A stretch of 64,000 nucleotides of DNA from JBMNGN01 sp050949865. Its GTDB lineage: Bacteria; Bacillota; Syntrophomonadia; Syntrophomonadales; Syntrophomonadaceae. Shown piece by piece: positions 24,583-34,265 of this stretch. The notes below the pieces were generated by a model. It saw nothing but the letters and a program-made list of their open reading frames with translations. It made no database searches and was not told where the DNA came from. Position 1 is the stretch's first letter; each line of letters opens with the position of its first letter. Where the stretch lies: assembly GCA_050949865.1 (NCBI GenBank), contig JBMNGN010000004.1, forward strand, positions 1 through 64,000, written 5' to 3'. A program made the translations under genes and the position numbers.

Positions 24583-25915
24583 TATTTCCTCCATATGGAC
24601 TGTAATATGATGTACCCAGGTTCATTTTGGGTATAACCCCCAGAACCGGGAGACCTAATTCCTTGTTGATATCTTCCGGAGTCTTTAAGGTGTTGTCCAG
24701 GTATTCCAGTACAAAGGCCAAGAAGGTGAAGATCATTAACCCCAGAACTACAGCTATGGCAATATTCAGCTTTTTATTGGGTTTTACCGGATGTGACGGG
24801 ACTGATGCTTCCGACACCACCAGAACACTGGTATCCCCCAAGTCAATGGATTTCATAATCTGGGTCTCGGTAGTTTTGTTAGCCAGGGTTTCTGAAGTTG
24901 CCCTTAACCGGTCTACCTCCCGCTGGAGTTTATCCTGCTCCATCCGCCGGGTAACCAGCGAGGTCTGCAAATTGTTGAGTTCCTGTTCCAGCGAAACCAG
25001 CATAATCTGAAGCCACTCTGCCTCGGCCTCTTTTTCAGCCAGGGCCGACTTCTTCTCGGTCAATTGCTGGGCAATCGATGTATATAATGGATTAATCTCA
25101 TTGGTGGTGGAAGCAACACCGTTATTCCATCTTTCCACGGCTATCATCCGCGGGGTTATGGACAGGTCCAGTTCCAGGCTGGCCACCCCGGAGGTTAGCT
25201 GCTGGACTTCCACCTGCACCATTTTTAAACGGGAGGCGAAATTGACCATGTCCTGAGATTTCTTATTAAACTCCGCTTCCAGCAGCTCTACGCCCTTGGA
25301 TTCGCTCTGAAAAGCTTGCAGCCTGACCAGGGCACTGTCTAGCTCGGCATCGGTAATACTCTTTTGTTCCTGCAGGAATTCCACGGAGCGGGTCATCTGC
25401 TCCTGGTTCTTCTCATTCATAAATTTGAGGTACTCCTGGGACAGGATATTGGCGATTTTAGCTGCGGCGACCGGATCACCATGGCTAACCTTCACCTCGA
25501 TAAGGTTAGTGTCTTTTACCACCGCCGCCTCGATTAGGCCGACTAAATTACCTACTGTATACCCGGTTTCCTGGTTAATCCTTTCCTTAACTCTTCGCAA
25601 CAGGGCTTCGCTCTTTATCTGGCCTACGTAGGTATTCATAGTCAGAACCGGAATCTGGGTGTTAAAGATGTCTTCCAATCCTTCCCCCGGGCGGACAGGC
25701 TGAAGTCTGTCAGTAGCCTGGGTTACCATCAGGAGGGTCCGGGACTGGTAGACCGGGTCTAAAACCAGGTAGCTGATCAAGGCGGCACTGATAGCACAAA
25801 AGATGGTACCAGCTAGGATTAGTCTGTACCACTTTTGTAATATTTCCAGTATCCCTCGTAAGTCTATCTCAATTTCGTCATTTTCCGGGTCGCTTTTGTA
25901 GGAATCTCGAGCCAA
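24572..25915 (-). CDS. Wzz/GNVR chain-length determinant protein (CapA/YwqC-like activator), 447 aa
   Basis: Inner-membrane protein with two transmembrane helices (residues ~33-55 and ~395-418) flanking a long coiled-coil periplasmic part (about 170-370). The N-terminal Wzz domain begins DLRGILEILQKWYRLI. The proline-containing segment before the second helix (PSHPVKPNKKLNIAI) is diagnostic. The cytoplasmic tail TPEDINKELGLPVLGVIPKMN is the kinase-contacting end. It sits directly upstream of the BY-kinase gene with an 11-base overlap. It determines polysaccharide chain length and activates the kinase. Confidence 0.92.
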   Translation of the reverse strand: MARDSYKSDPENDEIEIDLRGILEILQKWYRLILAGTIFCAISAALISYLVLDPVYQSRTLLMVTQATDRLQPVRPGEGLEDIFNTQIPVLTMNTYVGQIKSEALLRRVKERINQETGYTVGNLVGLIEAAVVKDTNLIEVKVSHGDPVAAAKIANILSQEYLKFMNEKNQEQMTRSVEFLQEQKSITDAELDSALVRLQAFQSESKGVELLEAEFNKKSQDMVNFASRLKMVQVEVQQLTSGVASLELDLSITPRMIAVERWNNGVASTTNEINPLYTSIAQQLTEKKSALAEKEAEAEWLQIMLVSLEQELNNLQTSLVTRRMEQDKLQREVDRLRATSETLANKTTETQIMKSIDLGDTSVLVVSEASVPSHPVKPNKKLNIAIAVVLGLMIFTFLAFVLEYLDNTLKTPEDINKELGLPVLGVIPKMNLGTSYYSPYGGNNGK

Positions 25916-26041
25916 AGCTTATTCTCCTTATATGTATTATCGTTTAACTGGTTATTATTAATTTTATCCTCGAAATATTGATTTCGCTAATACCAGGCTT
26001 TTTCCTGCTATATTTCTGCCTTTTAGGGCTATCCCAGAAAG

Positions 26042-26836
26042 CTAGAACAACTTCCATTTCGAGGTTAGGCCGTACTTCCAGGGGGATTTTTTCCTTTCGT
26101 TTATAACCGGTAACACAACGTCCGTGCCTTTACATACCGCCAGGGGTATATCCCTGGTCATTTGGCCGGCGATATCAGTACCCCAATATTTTTCGATTAT
26201 CTGAAAAGCCTCCCGCATTTGCGGGGTTCTTCCCTTTTCCGCGTGACCATCAGTAGCGATCATATGCCCCAGCCCTTCTGCAATCAGTTCCAGGGCGGTT
26301 CTCCTTACCCGGCGGCCGAAATAGCCAGTTACTGAAGCTGAGGTTATCTGGGTTAATACCCCCCTGACAACCATTTCCTTTAGAGCTGCATGGTTGCGCA
26401 TCAGGCTTGCATTACGCTCCGGGTGCGCTATTATTGGAGTGATTCCCAGCAGCTGGATTTGGTAGAGGACATCAGCAGTATAATCCGGGACAAACGCGGA
26501 TGGAAGCTCTACTAATAGATACCGGCCGGTGTTGTTTATGGTCAACACCTCTTGGTCCTGTATTCTTCCAGGCAGATCCGGTTCAATATGTACCTCGGAA
26601 CCAGGCAGGATTTCGACTGGAAGCCCCTCCTGGCTGATTATTTGATTGAGCCGTTCAACCCCCTCCAGGATCGCCTGTTTAGTTGTTTCATATAACCCGG
26701 TTATGATGTGAGGCGTGGCTACGATAATCGTGATTCCATCCTTGGCTGCAGCTTCAGCCATGGCCAATGATGCCTCCAGAGTCGGCGCTCCGTCATCTAT
26801 TCCGGGAATTATATGACAATGCAGATCTATCATCAT
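26042..26836 (-). CDS. cpsB: PHP-domain protein-tyrosine phosphatase (CpsB/CapC/YwqE type), 264 aa
   Basis: Metal-dependent phosphatase that dephosphorylates the BY-kinase. Metal ligands are visible in IDLHCHIIPGIDDG (HxH), VATPHII, GSEVHIEPDL, IAHPERN and the final TDGH (IATDGHAEKG). The length is typical. The start MMIDLHCH lies one base from the VanZ-like gene. The gene is transcribed ahead of wzz and cpsD; a 125-base gap to wzz without a clear terminator suggests one transcript. Confidence 0.92.
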   Translation of the reverse strand: MMIDLHCHIIPGIDDGAPTLEASLAMAEAAAKDGITIIVATPHIITGLYETTKQAILEGVERLNQIISQEGLPVEILPGSEVHIEPDLPGRIQDQEVLTINNTGRYLLVELPSAFVPDYTADVLYQIQLLGITPIIAHPERNASLMRNHAALKEMVVRGVLTQITSASVTGYFGRRVRRTALELIAEGLGHMIATDGHAEKGRTPQMREAFQIIEKYWGTDIAGQMTRDIPLAVCKGTDVVLPVINERKKSPWKYGLTSKWKLF

Positions 26837-27310
26837 TTAGCACCTTTTAATCCTTATTCCTATGATTACAGAGCTTATCACCAGGTAGCCAAGCATATCA
26901 ACGATTACATCCTCTATGCACCCGGTACGCCCTGGGGTATAAAACTGATTCAGCTCGTCGCCAGCGGCAACGGCCCCCAGGAATACCCCGGCCAGAATCC
27001 ACCTGATGGCTTTAAGTTCGTAAAAACCCCCGGTAGCCATTATCAGCAATACCCCAAAGAAGCCGTAAAAGGTGAAGTGAAATAATTTGCGGATTATGAA
27101 TTGAATGAAATCAACGGCGTTTTCCCGGCTGTCAATAATCCGCCCCGCATAAGGAAACCTAACCTGCGGCATTTCCTGGACCAATTTTATTAAAGGTTCA
27201 TATCGATTTATTATTGGTCTAATATCCTGCTCCTGCGACGGCTGCCTGGATAAAAAACCGATTATGATCAGGCAGGCAAGTATCATAACCCAGTATACGG
27301 TTTTATTCAC
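26837..27310 (-). CDS. VanZ-like membrane protein, 157 aa
   Basis: VanZ-family proteins are small polytopic membrane proteins often found with surface-polymer genes; their biochemistry is unclear. Here there is an N-terminal helix (residues 4-20), then VIDFIQFIIRKLFHFTFYGFFGVLL, with the conserved H of the KxxHFxxY region, and two later helices. The motif GDELNQFYTPGRTGCIEDVIVDMLG matches the DExxQxFxPGRxxxxxDvxxN signature. It is the first gene of the polymer-assembly operon. A 177-base divergent region separates it from the next gene on the plus strand and should hold the promoter. Confidence 0.88.
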   Translation of the reverse strand: MNKTVYWVMILACLIIIGFLSRQPSQEQDIRPIINRYEPLIKLVQEMPQVRFPYAGRIIDSRENAVDFIQFIIRKLFHFTFYGFFGVLLIMATGGFYELKAIRWILAGVFLGAVAAGDELNQFYTPGRTGCIEDVIVDMLGYLVISSVIIGIRIKRC

Positions 27311-27517
27311 AGAATTCTTCCTTAATATATAACTTTGGCTAATACCCCGGCAAAGGAATAATAATTGCGATTAGCCAAGGTACAAGTTTTATTTTACCAG
27401 AACGTAGTGTAATATAGATACAAAATATAATCGCGCATTAGCAGCTATTCAAGACCACTATATTTTATCGTCATTATTTCCTATTAGTTGCGTTTATCTT
27501 TACAGGGAGTTGAGTCG

Positions 27518-28093
27518 ATGCTTCGATATAAAAAAAATAAAAAAGTTTTTATGGGTTTGGCAATTCTGGTTAATGTCCTCCTGTGCCTGGGGTTATATAT
27601 AAATTATCAAATTAACAACCGTTCGGCGCTTATTAGCACCCCGGAACCAGTTACCAATAACCACATTACTAATAGTGGTAATAGTGAGAAGATTAATGCT
27701 GGTTCGGGCGATAATACGGAACCTGACAATTTAAATGATAGCCCAGAAGCTCTGGAAAGTAAACCCTGGTGGAGCTCATTTGTAACTGAAGTTTCGGAAC
27801 CTGATGCTAAGGGTGGTAGCGAGCCAACTCCTGAAGAGATCACCGAGATAGCGGAGACCCAGCTGGGGAAGCCGGTAAAAAAGTCGGACATTGTCAAGGT
27901 CGGGGCTATTCTGGTTAGGAAGCTCAGCCAGGAAGAATTGACCTTTTGTTATAACGTGGCCAAAAACTCGGACCCCTCTCCTACGGATATCAAGAAGGTT
28001 AAGGAGATCCTGAAGGATAGACTTACCTCCGAGGAGTTAAAGCTGGTCCAGGAAACCGGAATGAAGTACGGGAAGAAGATGAAATTCGAGTAA
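27518..28093 (+). CDS. Membrane-anchored hypothetical protein, 191 aa
   Basis: The start at 27518 (MLRYKKNKK) follows GGGAGTTGAG; the frame reaches up to 27488 without an RBS. A basic N-terminus and one transmembrane helix (residues ~10-28) precede a Ser/Asn/Glu-rich linker (30-95). A helical C-terminal domain contains two similar segments, EITEIAETQLGKPVKKSDIVKVGAIL and NVAKNSDPSPTDIKKVKEIL, each followed by LTxEEL. This looks like an internal repeat in an extracytoplasmic domain. No family is recognised. It ends just before a strong bidirectional terminator. Confidence 0.7.
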   Translation: MLRYKKNKKVFMGLAILVNVLLCLGLYINYQINNRSALISTPEPVTNNHITNSGNSEKINAGSGDNTEPDNLNDSPEALESKPWWSSFVTEVSEPDAKGGSEPTPEEITEIAETQLGKPVKKSDIVKVGAILVRKLSQEELTFCYNVAKNSDPSPTDIKKVKEILKDRLTSEELKLVQETGMKYGKKMKFE

Positions 28094-28104
28094 AGAGGAG
28101 TTAC

Positions 28105-28146
28105 ATGGGGGGTTGTTACCCGTGCGACCGGGTAACAGCCCCCCAT
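28105..28146. terminator. Bidirectional rho-independent terminator
   Basis: Long hairpin ATGGGGGGTTGTTACCCG / CGGGTAACAGCCCCCCAT with a 5-base loop between two converging genes. No long T-run follows on either strand, but the stem is very GC-rich. Confidence 0.8.
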
Positions 28147-28150
28147 TTCA

Positions 28151-29854
28151 TTAATGCAGCAGGTTATAGGTTCTAAGGATCATTACTGCGGCTTCGGCCC
28201 GGGTGGCAGTAGCCGTTGGGGCGAATTCATTATCGGTGCGGCCTTTTACTATGCCTTTTTCAACGGCAATGGCTACGCTGTCCTTGGCCCACTCTGCAAT
28301 TTTATCCCGGTCTTTAAACTTGCTTAAAACCAGCTCAGCATAAAGGGTATTCAATTCTTCAGCTTCCCCCTGATAAACCAGGGCCCGTTTGATCATAACC
28401 GCCATTTGCTCCCTGGTTACCGGGTCATCCGGTCCGAAGTTCTTGTCAGTATATCCAGTTACCAACCCTAGCTCGGCTGCGGTATTAACCACGTTAAAAT
28501 ACCATTTGTCTGCGGGTACGTCATAGAACCTGCCGGTCAGATGCAGCTTTTGCTCGGCGCCGATATCCCTTAAAAGCAGGGCAGCGAATTCGGCCCGGGT
28601 AATATTGACATCCGGGGCAAACTGGGTATCGCTAATGCCCTTAACCAGGCCCAATTCCACCATTTTGGCTATATCACCCTCAGCCCAGTGCCCTTTAAGG
28701 TCCACGAATTTACTCTCTACAACCGGTACTTCGGCCGCCGGATTGTAGGAGATTATGGCATATTTGCTGAAATGCCTGGTGGTAAAGGTTAAAGTCTTGT
28801 TGGCCTGGTTGAGCTCGGCGTTGGTTTTCTCCCAGGTTTTTTGGCCTTCATTGAAATAGTAGATATCCAAGGTGTCTTCATCCAGGTCCTTTAGCTGCTC
28901 TTGCGTATAGGACATGGTTATAGTTACCGGTTGTTCAAAGTAGATACCCCCGATACTGCTCTGGGTAGTTCCTGCCAATTCATAAATATCCCCTACCAGA
29001 GTGTGGGCAGCCGGGGTCTGGTTGAGTATTTGCTTCTTTATAGTATCGCCAACCTGGGTGACACTTAAGGAAAGGCTGTTATCTTCGGCTAAAGTTATAC
29101 TATCAGGGTCCAGCTTGATCAGCACCCCTTCAAAGTCTATCAGTAGGCTGCGGGAATTATCCCAGACCTGTTGGAGTATATCCCCCTTAATGGTGACTAC
29201 GCTGCCATTGGCCTTCCCGGTCAGGGTAATGGTTTGCTGGCCGGCCTTCAATTGCTCCTGTATCAACTGGGTTATATCACCGGTGGTTAAGGAAGGCTCC
29301 TGGCCCTTAGATGTACTTTTTCCTTCCCCCCCTGTTTCTTCCTTATTCAGGTTCTCATCTTCACGGGGTTGGTTATTTTCTTCCTCCTGCTGGTTTTGCT
29401 CTTCCTCTTCATCTTCGGAACTGAATATGGCTTCCATTACTGCATTGCGGATGGGTACCAAATCAGGATGAAGCTGGCCCTGGCTCAAGGTATAATCGAT
29501 TTCCTGGCCATAGCTATCCAGTAGTGCGTTAAAGATGGCTCTGTGTTTGCGCCAGGTAACTACTTCTTTAAGGGATTCATACATATAGGAATTGAAATTA
29601 GCCTGATTTAAGCTTCCCCTCTTGTTAACCTCAGCCTCTAAATCGGCTAAGAACGATTGGATACCGGCTTCAGTGGCCCCGCCGTCCTTAAGGCGCTCTA
29701 TACATTCGGGATAATCGCGCAACAGGACTTCATAGCTGGCTCCGAGATCCAGGGCGTCTGCCCTGGTACTAGGCAGGACGGTCAGAATTATTATTCCGGC
29801 CACAATAAAGGAAAACAGTCTAACTAGGTTTCTTTTGGTTAACACCTCTGTCAA
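28151..29854 (-). CDS. S-layer-homology (SLH) surface protein, 567 aa
   Basis: Exported protein with a signal peptide (residues 1-33) and three C-terminal SLH modules. These begin KFVDLKGHWAEGDIAKMVELG, RFYDVPADKWYFNVVNTAAELG and SKFKDRDKIAEWAKDSVAIAVEKG, with the TRAEFAALL/TREQMAVMI/TRAEAAVMI motifs (about 385-565). SLH modules hold proteins to pyruvylated cell-wall polysaccharide. A Glu/Gln/Asn-rich linker lies at ~143-180. Residues ~290-375 (PVTITMSYTQEQL...IYYFNE...W) form a beta module shared with the SLH protein encoded next to it. The N-terminal ~140 residues are not recognised. The enzyme or binding role is unknown; probably structural. Confidence 0.88.
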   Translation of the reverse strand: MTEVLTKRNLVRLFSFIVAGIIILTVLPSTRADALDLGASYEVLLRDYPECIERLKDGGATEAGIQSFLADLEAEVNKRGSLNQANFNSYMYESLKEVVTWRKHRAIFNALLDSYGQEIDYTLSQGQLHPDLVPIRNAVMEAIFSSEDEEEEQNQQEEENNQPREDENLNKEETGGEGKSTSKGQEPSLTTGDITQLIQEQLKAGQQTITLTGKANGSVVTIKGDILQQVWDNSRSLLIDFEGVLIKLDPDSITLAEDNSLSLSVTQVGDTIKKQILNQTPAAHTLVGDIYELAGTTQSSIGGIYFEQPVTITMSYTQEQLKDLDEDTLDIYYFNEGQKTWEKTNAELNQANKTLTFTTRHFSKYAIISYNPAAEVPVVESKFVDLKGHWAEGDIAKMVELGLVKGISDTQFAPDVNITRAEFAALLLRDIGAEQKLHLTGRFYDVPADKWYFNVVNTAAELGLVTGYTDKNFGPDDPVTREQMAVMIKRALVYQGEAEELNTLYAELVLSKFKDRDKIAEWAKDSVAIAVEKGIVKGRTDNEFAPTATATRAEAAVMILRTYNLLH

Positions 29855-29941
29855 AATTACTCAGTCCTTTCCATGAGAAATGGTTGGAATAAACCGCCAG
29901 AATAGGTTTGCTATGTAACCATTATACCTGATTCCAAAGGC

Positions 29942-29980
29942 AAAAAACTCCTCTATGTATAACACAGAGGAGTTTTTGTC
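29942..29980 (-). terminator. Rho-independent terminator of the 811-aa SLH gene
   Basis: On the minus strand, ACTCCTCTGTGT-TAT-ACATAGAGGAGT is followed by TTTTTTG, seven bases after the stop codon of the SLH gene. A-rich flanks on the other side make it partly bidirectional. Confidence 0.85.
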
Positions 29981-29986
29981 CAGTTC

Positions 29987-32422
29987 CTAATTGATTGCTC
30001 TTATGATTATAGTTGCGGCTTCAGCCCGGGTAGCATTCCCCTGCGGTTTGAAGCTGTTATCGGGGTATCCGGTAATGATGCCGAGCTCAGCGGCTGTAAT
30101 CACTGCATCTACGGCCCAGGAAGAAATGCTTGCACTATCGGTGAAGCTTAATTCTCCCGCGGCGGTATCAGCGCCTTTCGCCCTGATGATCATGACCGCC
30201 ATCTGTTCGCGGGTGATCTTGTCATCGGGGCCAAATTCAGTTTCGCTGTATCCTTGAATTATGCCGTTGGCAGCCGCAGTAGCGATATATTCCTTAGCCC
30301 AGTGGTTCTGGGTATCGTTGAACACTTTACCGCTTTCAAGCTCCAGAGCATATGCCTTGACCAGAACCGTGGCAAATTCAGCCCGGGTTATGGTGTTGTC
30401 GGGTTTAAATGTTCCGTCCGGGTAACCGGTAATGGCTTTCAGGTCTACCAGGGCCTGGATATTAGCTTCCGCCCAGTGACCGGCGATGTCGGTTAGTTCC
30501 ACTTCCTCAGCACTGGTGGCAATGACTGCGAACTTGGACAGGTGATCAACTTCACCCTTTACCTTGGCTTCTGACCGGTTAACCACAACGTTGTCCAATT
30601 CGACCCATTCATTCCTGGTTTCGTTATACCAGTAGATGCTGATGGTATCGCTCTCATTTACTTTTCCTTGATCGTAGCTCAGGGTAATGGTGATGGGTTC
30701 TTTGAAAGCACCGGAAGTGCTCTTGGTAATCTCGTATACATCGCTGACAATGGTTTGATTAGCTGCAACTTCTAAACCGGTTTTGCTGACCCGCTCTATC
30801 TTGATTAAGGCCGTACCAGTTATTGCACCGGCCGGTATTTCAACCGTTGCTCCATACCGGGTTACTTTTGCGCCATTCTGATCCACATACGAGCCGGTGT
30901 AACCGCCGCCGCCTCCGCCGCCACCGTACGTTACGGCTGTATAAGCGAAGTATTCAGTGAAGTGGTTGGTCCATACGGCTACGTCCGCACCTACTGTTAT
31001 CATGGCATCGGTAACTCCGCCTACCAGGGTCGCTTCAGCTTCAGCCTGGGTATCTTCTTTCAGAGTGGTGGTTATTTTGTTTACAACCCCAGCTCTTCTT
31101 ACTCCAATCTGTTTTCCTGCCTGTCCCGGTAACAGAATTCGAACCGGTTTATCAAAGGTTAAGCCCATATCGCCAAGGCCCACCTCAATTACGGTGCTGA
31201 CGGTCTGGATGGTGTCACCGCCAACGGTTGTTTGTTCGATAGTCTCTACCGGTTTGACTGTAGGCAGGGTTATGGTGCCGTCCCAATCAGCCGGCCCCGT
31301 GACTTTCGTTCCAGCAGGAATGACTACTTCCACATCGCCAATGCTTTTAGCTGCTTTTACTTCAATTTGCGGTAGAACAGCTTCTTGCCCTGCTGGTACC
31401 GGAGTGGTGGGAGCAGTGATACTTGCCACCTTCACATTTGCAGGTATATCAAGAACTACTTTGGCTTTAACCGCATCATCCGCGGTAATAGGCGGCAGTT
31501 CAAAGTTGCTGGTTGTGGTATCTACTGTCGGCTCAACTACAGCCGGATCCTCTTCGGTTTTTCCGGTAGTATCAATAGGAGGAATCGGCACTCTTTTTAC
31601 TATTTTAACGGTATAGGTTCTGGTCTCACCACTTTCCGCAGTGACCACAACACTGGCCGTACCTGGGATTGCCGCGGCCTGGGTTATATCCACTGTAGCA
31701 GCGGCACTGACAGGGCTCGCGCTAATTACCGGTGGTGCACCAGTATAATCTGATGCCAGGGTAATCGTATAATCAGTTACGTACTTGTCAAACGCCGGCA
31801 CCAGGGTTCCTTCACTTGTAGTCAGGCTGTTCAGATAGTTGGTGGTGTCAAGCCGGGCAAAATTGGCCACCAAGGTTCGGTTGGCATTAACTATAAATGT
31901 GTAATTGGCATTGGTGCTGACTTCGGTTCCACCTTCAGTCCAATTCACAAAGCGGTATCCTGGATTAGGAGTGGCCTTTACTGTTATCTTCGTCCCCGAA
32001 TCGATCACTCCCCCACCTTCTACAGTACCACCTGCTGCCGGATTGGCCGAGAGATTAATAGTATACGGTACTACAATAGTACTGTATATGAAATTCTGGG
32101 TTACCGGAGTACTAAATCCGGGAGCGCTTATAAAAGCTGTATATTCAGTACCATTTACAGCATTGGACATTCTAAACTGGGTGGTGAAATTACCGTTGTC
32201 CGTGGTTTGAATTTGGTCCACGTGAAGAATGATATCGGTATCTTCAGCCTCGGTAATCTTTATAGCCACTTGGGTTCCGGCAACTGTTCCAATCTTGCCG
32301 CTAATGGTAACAACTCCATTGCTACAGCTTATTGACAGGTCGTCAACATTAGCTTGAGCAGGTACTATGAAAGCCCCGAAAACCAGTGCGAATATTAAGG
32401 CAACGTGTATTATTTTCTTCAA
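29987..32422 (-). CDS. Large SLH surface protein with InlB-type and cadherin-like beta domains, 811 aa
   Basis: Signal peptide (1-24, ending AQA). An extracellular chain follows: a beta domain (25-115), then NPAAGGTVEGGG...GYRFVNWTEGG...RTLVANF, a divergent InlB B-repeat (~120-192). A cadherin-like beta-sandwich comes next (LNSLTTSEGTLVPAFDKYVTDYTI, ~195-275), then a Val/Pro/Thr-rich stretch (280-490) and an eight-glycine hinge (~500). A module shared with the neighbouring SLH protein (GAFKEPITITLSYDQ...ISIYWYNETRNEW) precedes three SLH repeats (~645-811). The protein is anchored at its C-terminus to wall polysaccharide and reaches outward. Together with the cohesin and dockerin genes upstream it belongs to a surface-architecture cluster. 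Confidence 0.9.
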   Translation of the reverse strand: MKKIIHVALIFALVFGAFIVPAQANVDDLSISCSNGVVTISGKIGTVAGTQVAIKITEAEDTDIILHVDQIQTTDNGNFTTQFRMSNAVNGTEYTAFISAPGFSTPVTQNFIYSTIVVPYTINLSANPAAGGTVEGGGVIDSGTKITVKATPNPGYRFVNWTEGGTEVSTNANYTFIVNANRTLVANFARLDTTNYLNSLTTSEGTLVPAFDKYVTDYTITLASDYTGAPPVISASPVSAAATVDITQAAAIPGTASVVVTAESGETRTYTVKIVKRVPIPPIDTTGKTEEDPAVVEPTVDTTTSNFELPPITADDAVKAKVVLDIPANVKVASITAPTTPVPAGQEAVLPQIEVKAAKSIGDVEVVIPAGTKVTGPADWDGTITLPTVKPVETIEQTTVGGDTIQTVSTVIEVGLGDMGLTFDKPVRILLPGQAGKQIGVRRAGVVNKITTTLKEDTQAEAEATLVGGVTDAMITVGADVAVWTNHFTEYFAYTAVTYGGGGGGGGYTGSYVDQNGAKVTRYGATVEIPAGAITGTALIKIERVSKTGLEVAANQTIVSDVYEITKSTSGAFKEPITITLSYDQGKVNESDTISIYWYNETRNEWVELDNVVVNRSEAKVKGEVDHLSKFAVIATSAEEVELTDIAGHWAEANIQALVDLKAITGYPDGTFKPDNTITRAEFATVLVKAYALELESGKVFNDTQNHWAKEYIATAAANGIIQGYSETEFGPDDKITREQMAVMIIRAKGADTAAGELSFTDSASISSWAVDAVITAAELGIITGYPDNSFKPQGNATRAEAATIIIRAIN

Positions 32423-32444
32423 TGGTTATCCTCCTTTCTATCCT

Positions 32445-32472
32445 CTCCTGGCAGATTTCAATCTGCCAGGAG
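32445..32472 (-). terminator. Intergenic hairpin between the cohesin-like and SLH genes
   Basis: Perfect 12-13 bp inverted repeat CTCCTGGCAGATT/ATCTGCCAGGAG in the 62-base gap. There is no T-run behind it on the minus strand, so it may act as an mRNA-stabilising or attenuating hairpin in a shared transcript rather than a full terminator. Confidence 0.55.
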
Positions 32473-32484
32473 ATTATTATTACC

Positions 32485-34239
32485 TTAGGGCTGGCTTATG
32501 TTGGAAAGCGGATTCATTTTATCAAAGTCATCCCATACAAAGGCTTTTATCGTATACTGGTCAGGAACCCAGAATCCTCCGGTTAAGATGCCATTGTTGT
32601 CTCCAGCACCTATAGCAGCTTCCTTAAATATTAGGGCTTTCATTTCATTAATTCCATCTCCGGTGTTTTCATAAAGAGCCAGAATTATAACCGCGTCTGT
32701 ATCGCTTCCAGCATTGTTAACATCAACGGTTACATGTTGACGGTTTCCTACCTGTGTTTTGGTTGCTGTTACCGTAAACTGTTTGGCTACAGAGAATATT
32801 ACTTTGTATTCCTTCTTAGTGGTTTTATCCTGTGCGGTTACAGTAACCGTAGTAGTGCGTTCTGCCTCAGTGCCAGTCAAGTTAGTAGCTTTCTGAATAT
32901 CTACTGTTGCGGCAGTATCGGCTGCAGTGGCAGTTACATCAGGAACGTCGGTGGTTCCATAAGGCAATTCAACCGTATAGGTAGTAGTAGCTGGATTAAA
33001 TTCTGGTGTCAGGGTTCCTGGGCTTACGGCCAGGGTGGCTAAATCAGCATTTGTGCTGGGTTGTTCTCTATTAACAGTAATAGTGTAGGTTTTGGGGGCT
33101 TTGCCTTCCTCAGTAACTTCAATAGTAATGATATTATTACCAACGCTGAGGTCTATAGCTTCACTGTCACTGCCGCTAGCAACTACTTTACCATTGACTT
33201 TTATAGTGCCTTCATCAGCAACAGGAGTTACATTTAAGGACTCCACTGTATAAGGTACTGTAACATTGTACTGTGTAACGTTCTGATCAAAATCTGGACT
33301 TAAAGAACCATCGCTAATAGTTAGTCCTGTCAATCCAGCCGACATCTCTTGTGGCAAAACCTTGACAATTGCAGTAACTTGTAACGGTGTAGGGGGATCT
33401 GTCTGATCTACTCCAGCGGGCAAGGTAAATGTTCCCGTGGCATTGTAATCACCAGATACATTTGGCTGATAATTGGCAATGGCCCAGGTTAAGTTAACCG
33501 TGTGTGTTACATCATTGCTATCAGTTATTGTAGTAGTCTGTGGTAACGCGGCTTTGGCATCGTCTTCTGAAGTGCCATATGCCACCTCAATAGGACTAGA
33601 AACAGGAGATATTTCTTTAATAGTCGGGTTTGGCGGAGGAGTACCTATGTAAAAGGCACTTAAGCTGTTATTGATTTTTGAAGCATCCAATGCGTATAAA
33701 CCATCAGCATCCAAATATACAAAACCTACTGAATCAGGTAAAGCATCGTGGGATGGTGGAGCAAATAACCGGATGTATGAATCTTCTTCAGCTCTAACCA
33801 CAAAGGTAATTCTGTATATCTCCTGATCTTGAGCTAATGTTACCTCTTGATTAGTAGCAGCAGCAAATACTATTTTACCATTTGCCAGGTCAGTCCCTGT
33901 GGTAACCTTCAACCATTCATCACCAGTCAGCGGTGATCTAGGTCCATGCTCATATCTCTCATCATCGTCATCCCAATAGACCGCTAGAGTATCCGTACTC
34001 CATTCTAATCCAAAGTCAAGTCCTTTAAGAGTAGCATTTTTGATATTTATATTCACCTGAAATGTATCATTTACAGCTAATTGGCTTATGTCTTGACTCG
34101 TTGAGATAGTTAGTCCGTCGATTGTTGCTGCGGCTGATGCTGGGGCTGCAGGAAAAATAGTCACACAGCACATTGCAATAAATAATACCATTGTCCAAAA
34201 ACTGATTAAACGATTAGCCTTTTTAATCATCCGTTGCAT
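32485..34239 (-). CDS. Secreted cohesin-like / beta-sandwich protein, 584 aa
   Basis: The signal peptide (1-~38, ending ASAAA) is followed by a domain resembling a cohesin (~40-190): TFQVNINIKNATLKGLDFGLEW, GKIVFAAATNQEV and QEIYRITFVVRAEED. Next comes a Big_4-like Ig domain (~205-300, IEVAYGTSEDDAKAALP). Two cadherin-like beta-sandwich domains follow (LTGLTISDGSLSPDFDQNVTQYNV ~305; LATLAVSPGTLTPEFNPATTTYTV ~400), then a C-terminal beta domain. It has no SLH, so it is released or held by partners. The next gene upstream encodes a dockerin, the natural cohesin ligand, and the next downstream an SLH anchor. The cohesin call is by pattern and moderately sure. Confidence 0.7.
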   Translation of the reverse strand: MQRMIKKANRLISFWTMVLFIAMCCVTIFPAAPASAAATIDGLTISTSQDISQLAVNDTFQVNINIKNATLKGLDFGLEWSTDTLAVYWDDDDERYEHGPRSPLTGDEWLKVTTGTDLANGKIVFAAATNQEVTLAQDQEIYRITFVVRAEEDSYIRLFAPPSHDALPDSVGFVYLDADGLYALDASKINNSLSAFYIGTPPPNPTIKEISPVSSPIEVAYGTSEDDAKAALPQTTTITDSNDVTHTVNLTWAIANYQPNVSGDYNATGTFTLPAGVDQTDPPTPLQVTAIVKVLPQEMSAGLTGLTISDGSLSPDFDQNVTQYNVTVPYTVESLNVTPVADEGTIKVNGKVVASGSDSEAIDLSVGNNIITIEVTEEGKAPKTYTITVNREQPSTNADLATLAVSPGTLTPEFNPATTTYTVELPYGTTDVPDVTATAADTAATVDIQKATNLTGTEAERTTTVTVTAQDKTTKKEYKVIFSVAKQFTVTATKTQVGNRQHVTVDVNNAGSDTDAVIILALYENTGDGINEMKALIFKEAAIGAGDNNGILTGGFWVPDQYTIKAFVWDDFDKMNPLSNISQP

Positions 34240-34265
34240 TCCTCCTTTAACATAAACTAGCCAGA

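Noticed and set aside
30957..31616. Thr/Val-rich plus-strand frame of 219 aa
   Set aside because: Antisense to the 811-aa SLH protein; composition mirrors its Thr/Val-rich coding strand.
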